From Actinomadura luzonensis (GTDB taxonomy: Bacteria > Actinomycetota > Actinomycetes > Streptosporangiales > Streptosporangiaceae), in assembly GCF_022664455.2 (NCBI RefSeq), contig NZ_JAKRKC020000001.1, forward strand, positions 3,973,001-4,037,000: 64,000 nt of DNA, in the 5' to 3' direction. Numbering within the stretch: position 1 is the stretch's first letter; every line of letters starts with the position of its first letter. Shown here in pieces: positions 24,934 through 35,309 of the stretch. The notes beneath the pieces are model-generated. The model had not been told where the DNA came from, did not search any database, and saw only the letters and a list, made by a program, of their open reading frames with translations. A program made the translations under genes and the position numbers.

Positions 24934-26406
24934 TTATGTACCTTTTGTGTGGCGTTCCAGGAAGGTGTACACGTCCGCCTCGTCCACGCCGGGGAACGAC
25001 CCCGGCGGCAGCGCGGCGAGGATGTGGGAGTTGGCGCGGGCCGACGGCCAGGCGTACCCCTCCCAGCGCTCGGCCAGCTCGGCGGGCGGGCGGCGGCAGC
25101 AGTCGCCGTTCGGGCAGTTCGACTTGGTGCGGTGGGTGGTCTCGCGCCCCCTGAACCACCGCGACTCCTTGTACGGCACCCCCAGCGTGATCGCGAAGTC
25201 CCGCTCGCGCGAGGGGTCCACGTGCGCGACGCAGAAGTACGTGCCGGTGGGCGAGTCGGAGTACTGGTAGTAGACCGAGAACCGGTCCGGCGACTGGAAC
25301 ACCTGCCGCCCCGACCACTGCAGGCACATCCGCTGCCCCTCGATGGCGCCCTGCTCGTCGGCGGGGAAGACGATGCCGTCGTTCTCGTAGGCCTTGTAGA
25401 TGATGCCGCCGGCGTCGTTGCGCACGAAGTGGCAGACCAGGCCGAGGTGGTGGGTGGCGAGGTTGGTGAAGCGGTGCGCGGCCATCTCGTACGACACCGC
25501 GAAGACGTCCCGCAGGTCCTCGACCGACAACGCCCGGTCGGACTTGGCCTCCTGCAGGTAGAGCGCGGCGGCCCGCTCGGGGACCAGCACGGCGGCGGCG
25601 AAGTAGTTGGCCTCGGTGCGCTGGCGCAGGAAGTCGGCGAAGTCGCGGGGCTTGTCGTGGCCGAGCGCGAGGTGGCCGAGCGTCTGGAGCAGGATCGTGC
25701 GCGGGGTGTGCATGCCGAGCTGCTCGTGCTTGACGTAGATGCGCCGGTTGCGCATGTCGGTGATGGAACGCACCGAACGCGGCAGGTCCTGGGCGGTGTG
25801 GACGGTGTAGCCGAAGTGCGTGACCAGGCTCTGGATCGTGCTCTGCGACAGCGCGCCGGTGCGGTAGCCGACCGCGTCCAGGGCCTCGGCGGCGGCCTGC
25901 TCGATCTCGGGGAAGTAGTTGCCGACCTCGCGCTGGCGGCGGCGCAGCTCGGCGTTGGCGGCGCGCGCCTCCTCGGGGGTGGCGGTGCCGCGGGCCTGGC
26001 GGGCGCGCAGCTCGCCGTACAGGCCGAGCAGGTGCTCCAGGACGTCGTTGGGCACGCGGGCGGAGACCTTCAGCCGGGGCAGGCCGAGCCCGGCGTATAG
26101 GGGGTCGCGCTGGGCCTCCTCCAGCGCGATCTCCAGCTGGGCGCGGCGGTTGGGCGGCTGGCGGCGCAGCAGCTCCTCGACCGGGACGCCGAGCGCGGTC
26201 GCCAGGGACTTGAGCAACGACAGCTTCGGCTCACGTTTGCCGTTCTCCAGCAGAGAGAGCTGACTGGGCGCCCGGTTGACCCGTGAGCCGAGGTCGGACA
26301 GCGTCAGGCCGCGCTGTTTGCGCAGGTGGCGCAGGCGTTGGCCAAACGCGATCAGATCGAGCTCCTGCGTCAAAGACAGCGGTTCTTCGCCCAGCAACGA
26401 CGCCAT
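24934..26406 (-). CDS. ramB: RamB-like regulator of acetate/glyoxylate metabolism
   Basis: 490 residues. An XRE helix-turn-helix (about 22-80, FGQRLRHLRKQRGLTLSDLGSRVNRAPSQLSLLENGKREPKL) precedes a degenerate IrrE/ImmA-like region (LLQTLGHLALGHDKPRDFADFLRQR, without a full HExxH) and a cysteine-containing C-terminal domain (CPNGDCCRRPP). This is the architecture of RamB, which in Corynebacterium and Mycobacterium controls isocitrate lyase genes. The gene is directly divergent from aceA here, which supports the assignment. TAAGAT lies 6 nt before the ATG, so the message is probably leaderless. Confidence 0.85.
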   Translation of the reverse strand: MASLLGEEPLSLTQELDLIAFGQRLRHLRKQRGLTLSDLGSRVNRAPSQLSLLENGKREPKLSLLKSLATALGVPVEELLRRQPPNRRAQLEIALEEAQRDPLYAGLGLPRLKVSARVPNDVLEHLLGLYGELRARQARGTATPEEARAANAELRRRQREVGNYFPEIEQAAAEALDAVGYRTGALSQSTIQSLVTHFGYTVHTAQDLPRSVRSITDMRNRRIYVKHEQLGMHTPRTILLQTLGHLALGHDKPRDFADFLRQRTEANYFAAAVLVPERAAALYLQEAKSDRALSVEDLRDVFAVSYEMAAHRFTNLATHHLGLVCHFVRNDAGGIIYKAYENDGIVFPADEQGAIEGQRMCLQWSGRQVFQSPDRFSVYYQYSDSPTGTYFCVAHVDPSRERDFAITLGVPYKESRWFRGRETTHRTKSNCPNGDCCRRPPAELAERWEGYAWPSARANSHILAALPPGSFPGVDEADVYTFLERHTKGT

Positions 26407-26412
26407 GCAGGC

Positions 26413-26418
26413 ATCTTA
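26413..26418 (-). promoter_or_regulatory. -10 box of the RamB-like gene
   Basis: TAAGAT on the minus strand is 6 nt from the ATG at 26406. No ribosome site is present between them. Confidence 0.6.
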
Positions 26419-26555
26419 GACAGAAAATCGGCCCATCTTCTAGCCCGCGCGTGCCGCTCGCCGGCCGCAGGGGAGGGCCCGCCGGATTGGTCTAGGCCAA
26501 CGGTAAAACTCGCGATTTCTTCTCCTCTGAATACCCGTGAGTAATGGCTGTATCG

Positions 26556-26569
26556 GAAACTTTGGCGAT
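26556..26569 (+). promoter_or_regulatory. Possible RamB-type site upstream of aceA
   Basis: GAAACTTTGGCGAT resembles the A-rich/TTTGC pattern I recall for RamB sites, with about two mismatches. It lies 87 bp before the aceA start. The match is weak and based on memory of the consensus. Confidence 0.3.
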
Positions 26570-26655
26570 TCTTCTGCGCGTTCGCGGCTGTTGATCCGGT
26601 ACGTGAGGGCACAGACTCGGCATAGGCACCCAGGGGACGACAAAGGAGTGAAACA

Positions 26656-27935
<1,280 letters not shown>

Positions 27936-27939
<4 letters not shown>

Positions 27940-28058
27940 GACACCAGGGCTTCTCCCCCGATCTCGCCGGCCACCTCCAGGGCATGGGACGGTTCCCCGG
28001 CGACCAGGGCCGCGCCGGTCCCCCCAGCACCGGCGCGGCCCATCTTCACGTGCGTCAC
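27936..28058 (-). CDS. Candidate 40-residue ORF coupled to the Mrr-like gene
   Basis: The GTG start overlaps the TGA of the Mrr-like gene (GTGA), with GGAGGAGG 7 nt upstream. The product begins VTHVKMGRAGAGGTG and ends GGEALVS. G/C at third positions is about 85%. The stop overlaps the aceA stop on the other strand. A strong hairpin lies inside, so this could equally be terminator sequence with a chance frame. Confidence 0.35.
28007..28041. terminator. Hairpin after aceA
   Basis: GGGCCGCGCCGGT and ACCGGCGCGGCCC form a perfect 13-bp stem with a 9-nt loop, between the convergent aceA and Mrr-like genes. It probably ends transcription from both sides. Confidence 0.7.
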
Positions 28059-28687
28059 GCCGGGTCCTCCTCCGCCGCGCCCGGCCCGGCCCGCGCGGGC
28101 AGCAGCGACCAGGCGCCCGCCAGCCATTCGGCCAGCCGGTCGCGTTCGAGCAGGACCAGCGGCTGCCTGGCCTCCAGCGCCTCCAGCCGGGCCTGCCTGG
28201 TGAGGCGGCCGGAGGTGACGAGGACGCCGGTGTGACCGGCGAAGGCGTTGGCCAGCGCGCCCTGGAAGTTGCGCACCGCGGGCGCGCCCACCGACCCCTT
28301 GTAACGCTTGCACTGGACGGCGTAACGGCCACCCCCGGGGGCCACCGCCGTGATGTCCACGCCGCCGTCGGCGGCCCGCCCGCACACCCGCACCCGGCGG
28401 AAGCCGTCGGTGACCAGCCGCTCGGCGACCAGGTGCTCGAACTCGGGCCCCGACAGGCGGTCCACCTTCTCCAGCTCGGCGTTGGCGGCCACGAACAGCC
28501 GCCTCCGCGCCTGGACGACCCGCTGCCGGGCGATCAGCCCGGCGACGAACAGCACCGCGAGCACGCCGGCGCCCACCGCCGTACCGACCGGATGCTCGGC
28601 GACCAGCCACGCCGCACCCGCCGCGCCCGCCACGACGCCGGCCGTCCGGACGTCCCGGATCCTCCGCCTGCCACGGCCCCTCGCCAT
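28055..28687 (-). CDS. Membrane-anchored Mrr-type restriction endonuclease-like protein
   Basis: 210 residues. Two N-terminal hydrophobic segments (about 14-28 and 36-54) are followed by an Mrr catalytic domain: LSGPEFEHLVAERL, then D-x-G-V-D-I near ADGGVDI and the Q-x-K motif AVQCKRYKG. The D, Q and K residues of the PD-(D/E)xK nuclease fold are all present. A nuclease domain tethered to the membrane is typical of a widespread actinobacterial group of unknown role, and no methyltransferase accompanies it. GGGGAGG lies 5 nt before the ATG. Confidence 0.85.
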   Translation of the reverse strand: MARGRGRRRIRDVRTAGVVAGAAGAAWLVAEHPVGTAVGAGVLAVLFVAGLIARQRVVQARRRLFVAANAELEKVDRLSGPEFEHLVAERLVTDGFRRVRVCGRAADGGVDITAVAPGGGRYAVQCKRYKGSVGAPAVRNFQGALANAFAGHTGVLVTSGRLTRQARLEALEARQPLVLLERDRLAEWLAGAWSLLPARAGPGAAEEDPA

Positions 28688-28750
28688 CGCCGCCTCCCCG
28701 CGCCCGCCCGTCAGGGACGAGTATGAACGGCGGGACCGACAGATCCGGGC

Positions 28751-30091
28751 TCAGCCGCGGATGACCTCGGCCAGTTCCGGGATGCGGGCACGGTAGCCGT
28801 CGAGCAGGGCGCGGGCCGTGGAGACGGAGTCGACCAGGGGGTGCAGCGCGAACGCCTCGACGGCGAGCGCGGCCGACCCGCTGAGCGCCGCCTCGACGGT
28901 GGTCTGCTCCACCGCCTTGACCTGCTGCAGCAGGCCCAGGAAGCGGCCCGGCAGCGGCCGGGTGGCCAGCGGGCGGACGCCCGCGGCCCCCACCGCGCAC
29001 GGGACCTCCACCACCGCCTCCGCGGGCAGGCCGGGGACGGCCGCGCCGTTGCCGACGTTGAGGATCATGGTGGACGGCTCGCCGCGCGCCAGGGCCGCCA
29101 TCAGGGCCAGGGCGATGCCCTCGTAGCCGCCCGCCTCCAGGTCGGCGGCGTCGCGCTCGCCCGCGTCGGCGGTGTCGCGGGCCTCGGCCATGTACGACTC
29201 GTCGCGCTCCCTGCGCGCCCGCCGCCACGCGGCCAGCGCCTCGCCGGGGCTCGCCCGGACGGCGGCGTAGAAGGCGTTCTGCTGGCCGAGCAGGGTCTCG
29301 CCCCGGGTGCGGCCCCGCAGGGCGGCGACCGACTCGCGGGTGAAGTAGTAGTAGTACAGGTACTCGTTGGGCAGCGCGCCGAGGGTGCGCACCCACTCGG
29401 GGCCGAACAGGCGGGCCTCCTCGACCCGATGCAGCGCCGCGTCGTCGGCCAGCAGCTCGGGCAGCACGTCGCGGCCCTCGTGCAGGAGGCCGCGCAGCCA
29501 GCCCAGGTGGTTGAGCCCCACGTAGTCGGGCCAGACGCGGGCCGGGTCGAGGCCGAGGGCGGCCGCGGCGCGGCGGATGAGCCCGATCGGCGAGTCGCAG
29601 ATGCCGATCACCCGGTCGCCGAGCACCCGGCGCATCGCCTCGGTGATCATGCCGGCGGGGTTGGTGAAGTTGATGACCCAGGCGCGCGGGGCCAGCGCGG
29701 CGACCCGCTCGGCCACCCGCACCGCGACGGGCACCGTGCGCAGGCCGTACGCGACGCCGCCCGGGCCGGTGGTCTCCTGGCCGAGCAGGCCCAGCTCCAG
29801 CGCCACCCGCTCGTCGGCGGTGCGCCCGGCCAGCCCGCCCACCCGGATCGCGGAGAAGACGAAGTCGGCCTCCCGCAGGGCCTCGTCGAGCGAGGTCGTG
29901 ACGCGCACCGCGGGCGGGTCGTCGTGGCCGGCGGCGAGCTGACGCAGCACGTGCCCGATGACCGCCAGCCGCTCGGCGGACACGTCGTACAGCACGATCT
30001 CCTTCACCCGCGGCTCGGCCCGGTCGCGCAGCAGCGCGCCGTAAACCAGCGGGACGCGGAAGCCGCCGCCCCCGAGCACGGCCAGTCTCAT
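28751..30091 (-). CDS. Family 4 glycosidase (NAD-dependent)
   Basis: 446 residues. The Rossmann start RLAVLGGGGFRVPLVYGAL binds NAD, and the GH4 signatures INFTNPAGMITEA, GICDSPIG and VGLNHLGW supply the metal-binding Cys and His and the redox-active site. GH4 enzymes hydrolyse alpha- or beta-glycosides, often 6-phosphorylated, by oxidation-elimination with NAD and Mn. The exact sugar cannot be told from sequence. ATG 30091 is chosen for AAGGGG 7 nt upstream. It starts 10 bp after the DeoR gene and is probably co-transcribed with it. Confidence 0.92.
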   Translation of the reverse strand: MRLAVLGGGGFRVPLVYGALLRDRAEPRVKEIVLYDVSAERLAVIGHVLRQLAAGHDDPPAVRVTTSLDEALREADFVFSAIRVGGLAGRTADERVALELGLLGQETTGPGGVAYGLRTVPVAVRVAERVAALAPRAWVINFTNPAGMITEAMRRVLGDRVIGICDSPIGLIRRAAAALGLDPARVWPDYVGLNHLGWLRGLLHEGRDVLPELLADDAALHRVEEARLFGPEWVRTLGALPNEYLYYYYFTRESVAALRGRTRGETLLGQQNAFYAAVRASPGEALAAWRRARRERDESYMAEARDTADAGERDAADLEAGGYEGIALALMAALARGEPSTMILNVGNGAAVPGLPAEAVVEVPCAVGAAGVRPLATRPLPGRFLGLLQQVKAVEQTTVEAALSGSAALAVEAFALHPLVDSVSTARALLDGYRARIPELAEVIRG

Positions 30092-30101
30092 GAACACCCC
30101 T

Positions 30102-30860
30102 TCACGTGAGCAGCACCTCGGTGCCCGCGGCGGCCAGGCAGGCCAGCGTGGCCGGGTCGGCGCCCGCGTTCGTGACGACGACGTCGACGTCCTCGGGCCC
30201 GCAGACCCGCAGCGCGCCGGTGCCGGGGAACTTGTGCCGGTCCACCAGCAGCACCACCTGCCCGGCCGCGGCGATCATGGCGCGTTTCAGCGGCACCTCG
30301 GCGAGCGTGGTGTCCACGAGCTGGCCGTCGGGCCGCACCCCGCTCGCGCCGAGGAACACCCGGTCGGCCACCACCTGCTTCAGCGCGGCCTCGGTGAGCA
30401 CCCCGACCAGCGAGTGGTACGAGCGCCGCACCATGCCGCCGAGCAGCAGCAGCTCGGCCTCGGGGTCGCAGCGCAGCGCGTCGAGCACGGCGAGGCTGGA
30501 GGTGACGACGGTGACCCGCCGGCCGCGCAGCCGCCGGGCCAGGCGCATGACCGTGGTGCCGATGTCGAGCAGGACGACGTCGCCGTCGCGGACCAGCTCG
30601 GCGGCGCGCGCGGCCACGGCCTCCTTGTCCTGCTCGTCGACCTCGGCCACCTCGGCGAAGGGACGGTCGGCGTCGGCGTCGACGCTGGCCAGCGCGCCCC
30701 CGCGGACCCGGCGCAGCGTGCCGTCGCGGTCGAGGACCTCGAGGTCGCGGCGGATGGTGGACGGGCTCACGCCGAGCTGGCTGGCGAGATCGCGCACGCT
30801 GGTGGCGCCCGAGAGCCGCACGCGGCGCATGATCTCGGCATGCCTGAGGCGCTGGAGCAC
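30102..30860 (-). CDS. DeoR-family regulator of the sugar cluster
   Basis: 252 residues. The N-terminal helix-turn-helix (VRDLASQLGVSPSTIRRDLEVLDRDGTLRRVRGGA) and the DeoRC sugar-phosphate sensor domain (DGDVVLLDIGTTVMRLARRL, LVDRHKFPGTGALRV) are clear. Members respond to phosphorylated sugars. It heads a two-gene operon with GH4 and is divergent from the PfkB/ABC operon, so it probably controls both. TACAGT lies 6 nt before the GTG, which suggests a leaderless message. Confidence 0.92.
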   Translation of the reverse strand: MLQRLRHAEIMRRVRLSGATSVRDLASQLGVSPSTIRRDLEVLDRDGTLRRVRGGALASVDADADRPFAEVAEVDEQDKEAVAARAAELVRDGDVVLLDIGTTVMRLARRLRGRRVTVVTSSLAVLDALRCDPEAELLLLGGMVRRSYHSLVGVLTEAALKQVVADRVFLGASGVRPDGQLVDTTLAEVPLKRAMIAAAGQVVLLVDRHKFPGTGALRVCGPEDVDVVVTNAGADPATLACLAAAGTEVLLT

Positions 30861-30866
30861 GGCGTC

Positions 30867-30872
30867 ACTGTA
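30867..30872 (-). promoter_or_regulatory. -10 box of the DeoR/GH4 operon
   Basis: TACAGT on the minus strand lies 6 nt before the GTG at 30860, with TTACTC 18 nt further up as a weak -35. Confidence 0.55.
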
Positions 30873-30907
30873 TCAGTCAGTTTCGCCCACGAGTAAGCAC
30901 CAGAATG

Positions 30908-30924
30908 AGCATCAAACAAGCATC
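30908..30924. promoter_or_regulatory. Direct repeat AGCATC, 11-bp spacing
   Basis: AGCATC at 30908 and again at 30919 lie one helical turn apart in the divergent promoter region. DeoR-family proteins often bind such direct repeats. This is a candidate operator only. Confidence 0.4.
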
Positions 30925-30951
30925 CAGCGCCACCTGACTCGCGCGGAACAC

Positions 30952-30980
30952 TTGAAGTGTGCGAGCAAACGTGCAAGATT
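30952..30980 (+). promoter_or_regulatory. Promoter of the PfkB/ABC operon
   Basis: TTGAAG and AAGATT are 17 nt apart. The spacer and flank contain TGTGCG (30958) and its complement CGCACA (30982-30987), an inverted pair 18 nt apart that could be a regulator site. Confidence 0.5.
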
Positions 30981-31016
30981 GCGCACATCGCGGTGTGTCG
31001 AGGAGGACCCATTCCC

Positions 31017-32213
31017 GTGTCTGCCCAGGCGTACGACCCTCTCGCCGGCGAGCGGACGCCCGGCGGCCCGCAGTTCGACGTGTTCCTGGCCGGCACCGTC
31101 TTCCTGGACATCATCTTCACCGGCCTGCCCGCGATGCCCGCCGCCGGCACCGAGATCTGGGCCGAGGGCATGGGCTCGTGCCCCGGCGGCATCGCCAACC
31201 TGGCCATCGCCACCAGCCGCCTCGGCCTGCGCACGTCCCTCGCGGCGGCCTTCGGCGACGACGACTACGGCGACTTCTGCTGGCGCACCCTGGAGGAGCA
31301 GGAGTCGGTCGACCTGTCGCGCTCGCGCCGCTTCGAGCACTGGCACTCGCCCGTCACGGTCTCCATGGCCGTCCACCGCGACCGCAGCATGGTCACCCAC
31401 GGCCATCCCCCGCCCATGCCCGCCTCGGAGATGATCGGCAAGCCGCCGCGCTCCAAGGCCGTGATCGTGTCGCTCTCCCCCGACGAGCCGCTCGGCACCC
31501 CCGGCAGCGCCTGCAACTGGGCGGAGCTGGCGCACCGCGACGGCGCGCTGCTGTTCGCCGACGTCGGCTGGGACCCCTCCGGCGCCTGGCCCGCCGGGGT
31601 GCTGGAACAGCTCTCGCTGTGCCACGCGTTCATGCCGAACGCCATCGAGGCCATGGCCTACACCCGCACCGACACCCCGCGTGACGCGCTCTACGCGATC
31701 GCCGACCTCGTCCCGCTCGCCGTGGTCACCGACGGCGCCAACGGCGCGATGGCCATCGACTCCTCCACCGGCGAGGAGTCGTTCGTCCCCGCCCCGCGCG
31801 TCACCGCGCTGGACCCGACCGGCGCGGGCGACGTGTTCGGCGCGGGCTTCGTGCTCGGCACGCTGTGCAACTGGCCGCTCGCCGACCGGCTCGCCTTCGC
31901 CGAGGTGTGCGCGGCGCTCGCCGTGCAGCAGTTCGGCGGGTCGCTGGCCGCGCCCGGCTGGGGCGACATCGCCGACTGGTGGCACGAGGTGCGCGCGGCG
32001 GCCCGGCACAGCGGCGCCTACGGCAGCTCGCTGGCCCGCCGCTACGCCTTCCTCGACCGCCTCGTCCCCACCGTCCCGGTCGGGGCGGTGCGCCGCGCCG
32101 CCGCCACGATCGCCCGCTACGCCGACGTCGGCGTCGCACCGGGTGCCCAGCAGGCCCCGGCCGCGGCGGACGAGGACCCCGGCACCCCCCGCGTGCCCGC
32201 GCAGAAGGAGTAA
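31017..32213 (+). CDS. PfkB-family carbohydrate kinase
   Basis: 398 residues from a GTG with AGGAGG 10 nt upstream. The N-terminal glycine-rich motif GSCPGGIANLAIATSRLG binds substrate and the C-terminal DPTGAGDVFGAGFVLG holds the catalytic Asp and anion hole. The family phosphorylates sugars or nucleosides with ATP. It is the first gene of a five-gene operon with a sugar importer, so it probably phosphorylates the imported sugar or the product of GH4. A C-terminal extension of about 90 residues beyond the catalytic motif is longer than usual. Confidence 0.9.
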   Translation: MSAQAYDPLAGERTPGGPQFDVFLAGTVFLDIIFTGLPAMPAAGTEIWAEGMGSCPGGIANLAIATSRLGLRTSLAAAFGDDDYGDFCWRTLEEQESVDLSRSRRFEHWHSPVTVSMAVHRDRSMVTHGHPPPMPASEMIGKPPRSKAVIVSLSPDEPLGTPGSACNWAELAHRDGALLFADVGWDPSGAWPAGVLEQLSLCHAFMPNAIEAMAYTRTDTPRDALYAIADLVPLAVVTDGANGAMAIDSSTGEESFVPAPRVTALDPTGAGDVFGAGFVLGTLCNWPLADRLAFAEVCAALAVQQFGGSLAAPGWGDIADWWHEVRAAARHSGAYGSSLARRYAFLDRLVPTVPVGAVRRAAATIARYADVGVAPGAQQAPAAADEDPGTPRVPAQKE

Positions 32214-32219
32214 CCCCCC

Positions 32220-33602
32220 ATGACCCCCTCGACGCGACGGCCACGCCGCGCCCCGGCGACCGCGGCGACCGCGCTGCTCGCCGCCGCCCTCGTCCTGACC
32301 GCGTGTGCCCCCGGCTCCACCGCCCCGCCCGCCCCCGTGACCTCGGCCCCGGCCGCCGTCCGCACCGACGCCGCCGCCCTCGGCGACGTCACGCTCACCG
32401 TCTGGGACCAGGAGGTGCGCGGCGGGCAGGCGGCCCAGATGAAGCAGCTCAACGCCGCCTTCGAGGCCAAGTACCCCAACATCAGGCTCAACCGGGTCTC
32501 CCGCTCCTTCGACGACCTCAACACCACCCTCCGCCTCGCGCTCAGCGGCAACGAGCCGCCCGACGTGGTCGAGGCCAACAACGGCCGCTCGTCGATGGGC
32601 GCGTTCGTCAAGGCCGGCCAGCTCCGCCCCCTCGACGCCTACGCCGACGCCTACGGCTGGAAGCGGCGCTACCCGGAGTCGGTGCTGCGCTACTCGCGCT
32701 ACAGCGCCGACGGCAAGCTCTTCGGCGAGGGCAACCTGTACGGCCTGCCGCAGGTCGGCGAGGTCGTCGGCGTCTTCTACAACAAGGCCAAGCTGACCGG
32801 GCTCGGCCTGCAGCCGCCGAGGACGTGGGCCGACTTCGAGACCGCGCTCGGCACCGCCAAGGCCGCCGGCGAGGTGCCGCTGCAGCTCGGCAACCTCGAC
32901 AAGTGGCCGGCCATCCACGTCTTCGGCACCGTGCAGGGCCGCCACGTGCCGCCGCGGCAGATCTCCACCCTCGCCTTCGGCCGCAAGGGCGCCTCCTGGA
33001 CCACCCCGGAGAACACCGCCGCCGCCGAGCAGCTCGTGAGCTGGGTGGACAAGGGCTACTTCAACAAGGGCTTCAACGGCCAGGGCTACGACCCGGCCTG
33101 GCAGGCGTTCGGCAAGGGCCAGGGCGTCTTCCTCATCGGCGGCACCTGGCTGCTGGCCGACCTGCAGAAGGCCCTCGGCGCCGACCTCGGCTTCATGCTG
33201 CCGCCCGGCGTCACGGCCGACGCCGCGCCGGTCGCCACCGGCGGCACCGGCCTGCCCTTCGCCATCACCGCCAAGAGCCCCAACCCGGACGCGGCCGCGG
33301 CGTACATCGACTTCATCACCAGCGCCGACGCCATGCGAACGCTGACCCGGACCGGCAACCTGCCGGTGGCCGAGACCGGGCAGCAGAGCGTGCCGGCGGG
33401 GCCGCAGCAGGACGTCTTCACCGCGTTCGGCACGGTCACCGCCAAGGACGGGCTGGTGCCGTACCTGGACTACGCCACCCCGACCTTCGCCGACACGCTC
33501 GGCGCGGCCCTGCAGGACCTGCTGGCGAAGAAGACGGCGCCGCAGGAGTTCCTGACCACCCTGGAGAAGGACTACAAGACCTTCGCCGAGAGCAACGGAT
33601 GA
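32220..33602 (+). CDS. Sugar ABC transporter substrate-binding lipoprotein
   Basis: 460 residues. The lipobox LTAC anchors the protein near residue 28. The mature part is a family-1 solute-binding fold (VTLTVWDQEVRGGQAAQMKQLNAAFEAKYPNIRLNRV) as in oligosaccharide and glycerol-3-phosphate importers. AAGGAG lies 9 nt before the ATG. Its TGA overlaps the ATG of the first permease (ATGA). The ATPase is not in the operon and is probably a shared MsiK-type subunit encoded elsewhere. Confidence 0.94.
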   Translation: MTPSTRRPRRAPATAATALLAAALVLTACAPGSTAPPAPVTSAPAAVRTDAAALGDVTLTVWDQEVRGGQAAQMKQLNAAFEAKYPNIRLNRVSRSFDDLNTTLRLALSGNEPPDVVEANNGRSSMGAFVKAGQLRPLDAYADAYGWKRRYPESVLRYSRYSADGKLFGEGNLYGLPQVGEVVGVFYNKAKLTGLGLQPPRTWADFETALGTAKAAGEVPLQLGNLDKWPAIHVFGTVQGRHVPPRQISTLAFGRKGASWTTPENTAAAEQLVSWVDKGYFNKGFNGQGYDPAWQAFGKGQGVFLIGGTWLLADLQKALGADLGFMLPPGVTADAAPVATGGTGLPFAITAKSPNPDAAAAYIDFITSADAMRTLTRTGNLPVAETGQQSVPAGPQQDVFTAFGTVTAKDGLVPYLDYATPTFADTLGAALQDLLAKKTAPQEFLTTLEKDYKTFAESNG

Positions 33603-34495
33603 CCCAGCGGACGACGGCGGGCCGGCCTCCCGGGGAGCCGCGGCGCGTCGCTTACCTGTACCTGTTGCCGGCCTTCGTGATCTACGCCGCGTTCCTGCTG
33701 TTCCCGATCGGGCGGGCGGTGCAGTTCTCGCTCTATGACTGGGACGGGCTGTCCGTGGGCAGGTGGGCGGGGTTGGACAACTACGCCGCCATCGTGGCCG
33801 ACGAGGGGTTGCGGGCCGCCTTCGGTCACGCGCTGGTGCTCGTCGTGTTCTACGCGCTGATCCCGCTCGGCATCGGGCTGGTGCTGGCGGCGGTGCTGAA
33901 CCACGCCAAGGTGCGCGGGCTCGGCTTCTTCCGCACGGTGGTGTTCCTGCCGCAGGTGGTGGCCATGGTCGTGGTGGCGGTGGCGTGGCGGCGGGTGTAC
34001 GCGCCGGACGGCACGCTGAACGGGCTGCTCGGCGCGCTCGGCCTGGAGTCGCTGGCGCGGGGCTGGCTGGGCGAGTACGCGTTCGCGCTGCCCGCGGTGG
34101 GGGTGGTGGGCACGTGGTTCGAGACGGGGCTGGTGACCGTGCTGCTGCTGGCCGGGATGAGCCGGGTGCCGGGCGAGCTGTACGAGGCGGCGCGGCTGGA
34201 CGGCGCGGGCGCGGTGCGCGAGTTCCTGGCGGTCACGCTGCCGTCGGTGCGCGGGGAGATCGCGGTCGCCCTGACGCTGACGGTGATCGCCGCGCTGCGC
34301 ACGTTCGACCTGGTGTACGTGACGACGCGCGGCGGCCCCGGCACCTCGACCACCGTGCCGTCGTACGAGGTGTACCACCGGGCGTTCGGGCTCGGGCAGG
34401 TGGGGTCGGCGGCGGCGGTCGGGGTGACGCTGACCCTGGTCATCTTCGTGATCTCGTTCGGGGTCAACCGGTTCGCCGACAGGAGGCTCACGTGA
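33599..34495 (+). CDS. Sugar ABC transporter permease, MalF type
   Basis: 298 residues, six helices. The EAA loop reads ELYEAARLDGAGAVREFLAVTLPSVRGEI. An N-terminal helix with LYLLPAFVIYAAFLLFPIGRAVQFSLYDW is the usual opening of this family. The start overlaps the stop of the binding protein, and the stop overlaps the GTG of the second permease, so all three are translationally coupled. Confidence 0.94.
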   Translation: MTQRTTAGRPPGEPRRVAYLYLLPAFVIYAAFLLFPIGRAVQFSLYDWDGLSVGRWAGLDNYAAIVADEGLRAAFGHALVLVVFYALIPLGIGLVLAAVLNHAKVRGLGFFRTVVFLPQVVAMVVVAVAWRRVYAPDGTLNGLLGALGLESLARGWLGEYAFALPAVGVVGTWFETGLVTVLLLAGMSRVPGELYEAARLDGAGAVREFLAVTLPSVRGEIAVALTLTVIAALRTFDLVYVTTRGGPGTSTTVPSYEVYHRAFGLGQVGSAAAVGVTLTLVIFVISFGVNRFADRRLT

Positions 34496-35292
34496 TCTCG
34501 CGCGGGGAGCGATTGGCGAACTACGTCATCCTGTCGGTGTTCGCCGCCTTCGCGCTCTTCCCGATCGTGACGATCCTGGGGGCGGCGCTGGGGCCGGCCG
34601 AAAGCGGCGGCACGTCGGGACCGGCGAACTTCGCGGCGGCGTGGGAGGCGGGCCGGTTCGGGACGTACCTGCGCACGAGCCTGGCGGTGTCGGCGTTCGT
34701 CGTGGTCGTCAGCGTGACGTTGTCGATCATGGCAGGGTACGCGTTCGGGACGATGCGCTTCCGCGGCCGGTCGGCGTTGTTCTACCTGTTCATGCTCGGG
34801 ATCATGATGCCGAGCGAGGCGGTGGCGGTGCCGCTCTACTTCGACCTGCGCTCGCTGGGGCTGATCGACACGTTCTGGTCGGTGGCGTTGCCGCAGGTGG
34901 CGTTGTCGGTGGCGTTCGGGACGTTCTGGATGCGGGCCTACTTCCTGGCCTCGAACCGGGCGATCGTGGAGGCGGCGCGCATCGACGGGGCCTCGACCTG
35001 GCGGGTGCTGTGGCAGGTGCTGGTGCCGCCGGCGCGGCCGGCGGTGGTCACGCTGACCGTGCTGGTGTTCATGTGGACGTGGAACGAGTTCCTCATCCCG
35101 CTGATCATGGTGACCAGTGAGTCGCTGCGGACCGCGCCGCTCGGCCTCGCCTTCTTCCAGGGCCAGTACACCTCGGGCTTCACGCTGCTCGCGGCCGGGT
35201 CGGTGATCGTCGCGACGCCGGTCGTGATCTTCTACCTGTTCCTCCAGCGACACTTCGTCCGCGGGCTGCTCCAGGGGGCGGTCCGCGAGTAG
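34492..35292 (+). CDS. Sugar ABC transporter permease, MalG type
   Basis: 266 residues from a GTG overlapping the preceding stop (GTGA), with AGGAGG upstream. Six helices, EAA loop IVEAARIDGASTWRVLWQVLVPPARPAV, and the C-terminal VIFYLFLQRHFVRGLLQGAV are all typical. It pairs with the preceding permease to form the membrane channel. Confidence 0.94.
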   Translation: MISRGERLANYVILSVFAAFALFPIVTILGAALGPAESGGTSGPANFAAAWEAGRFGTYLRTSLAVSAFVVVVSVTLSIMAGYAFGTMRFRGRSALFYLFMLGIMMPSEAVAVPLYFDLRSLGLIDTFWSVALPQVALSVAFGTFWMRAYFLASNRAIVEAARIDGASTWRVLWQVLVPPARPAVVTLTVLVFMWTWNEFLIPLIMVTSESLRTAPLGLAFFQGQYTSGFTLLAAGSVIVATPVVIFYLFLQRHFVRGLLQGAVRE

Positions 35293-35309
35293 AACCCCCC
35301 GGAGGCGCC

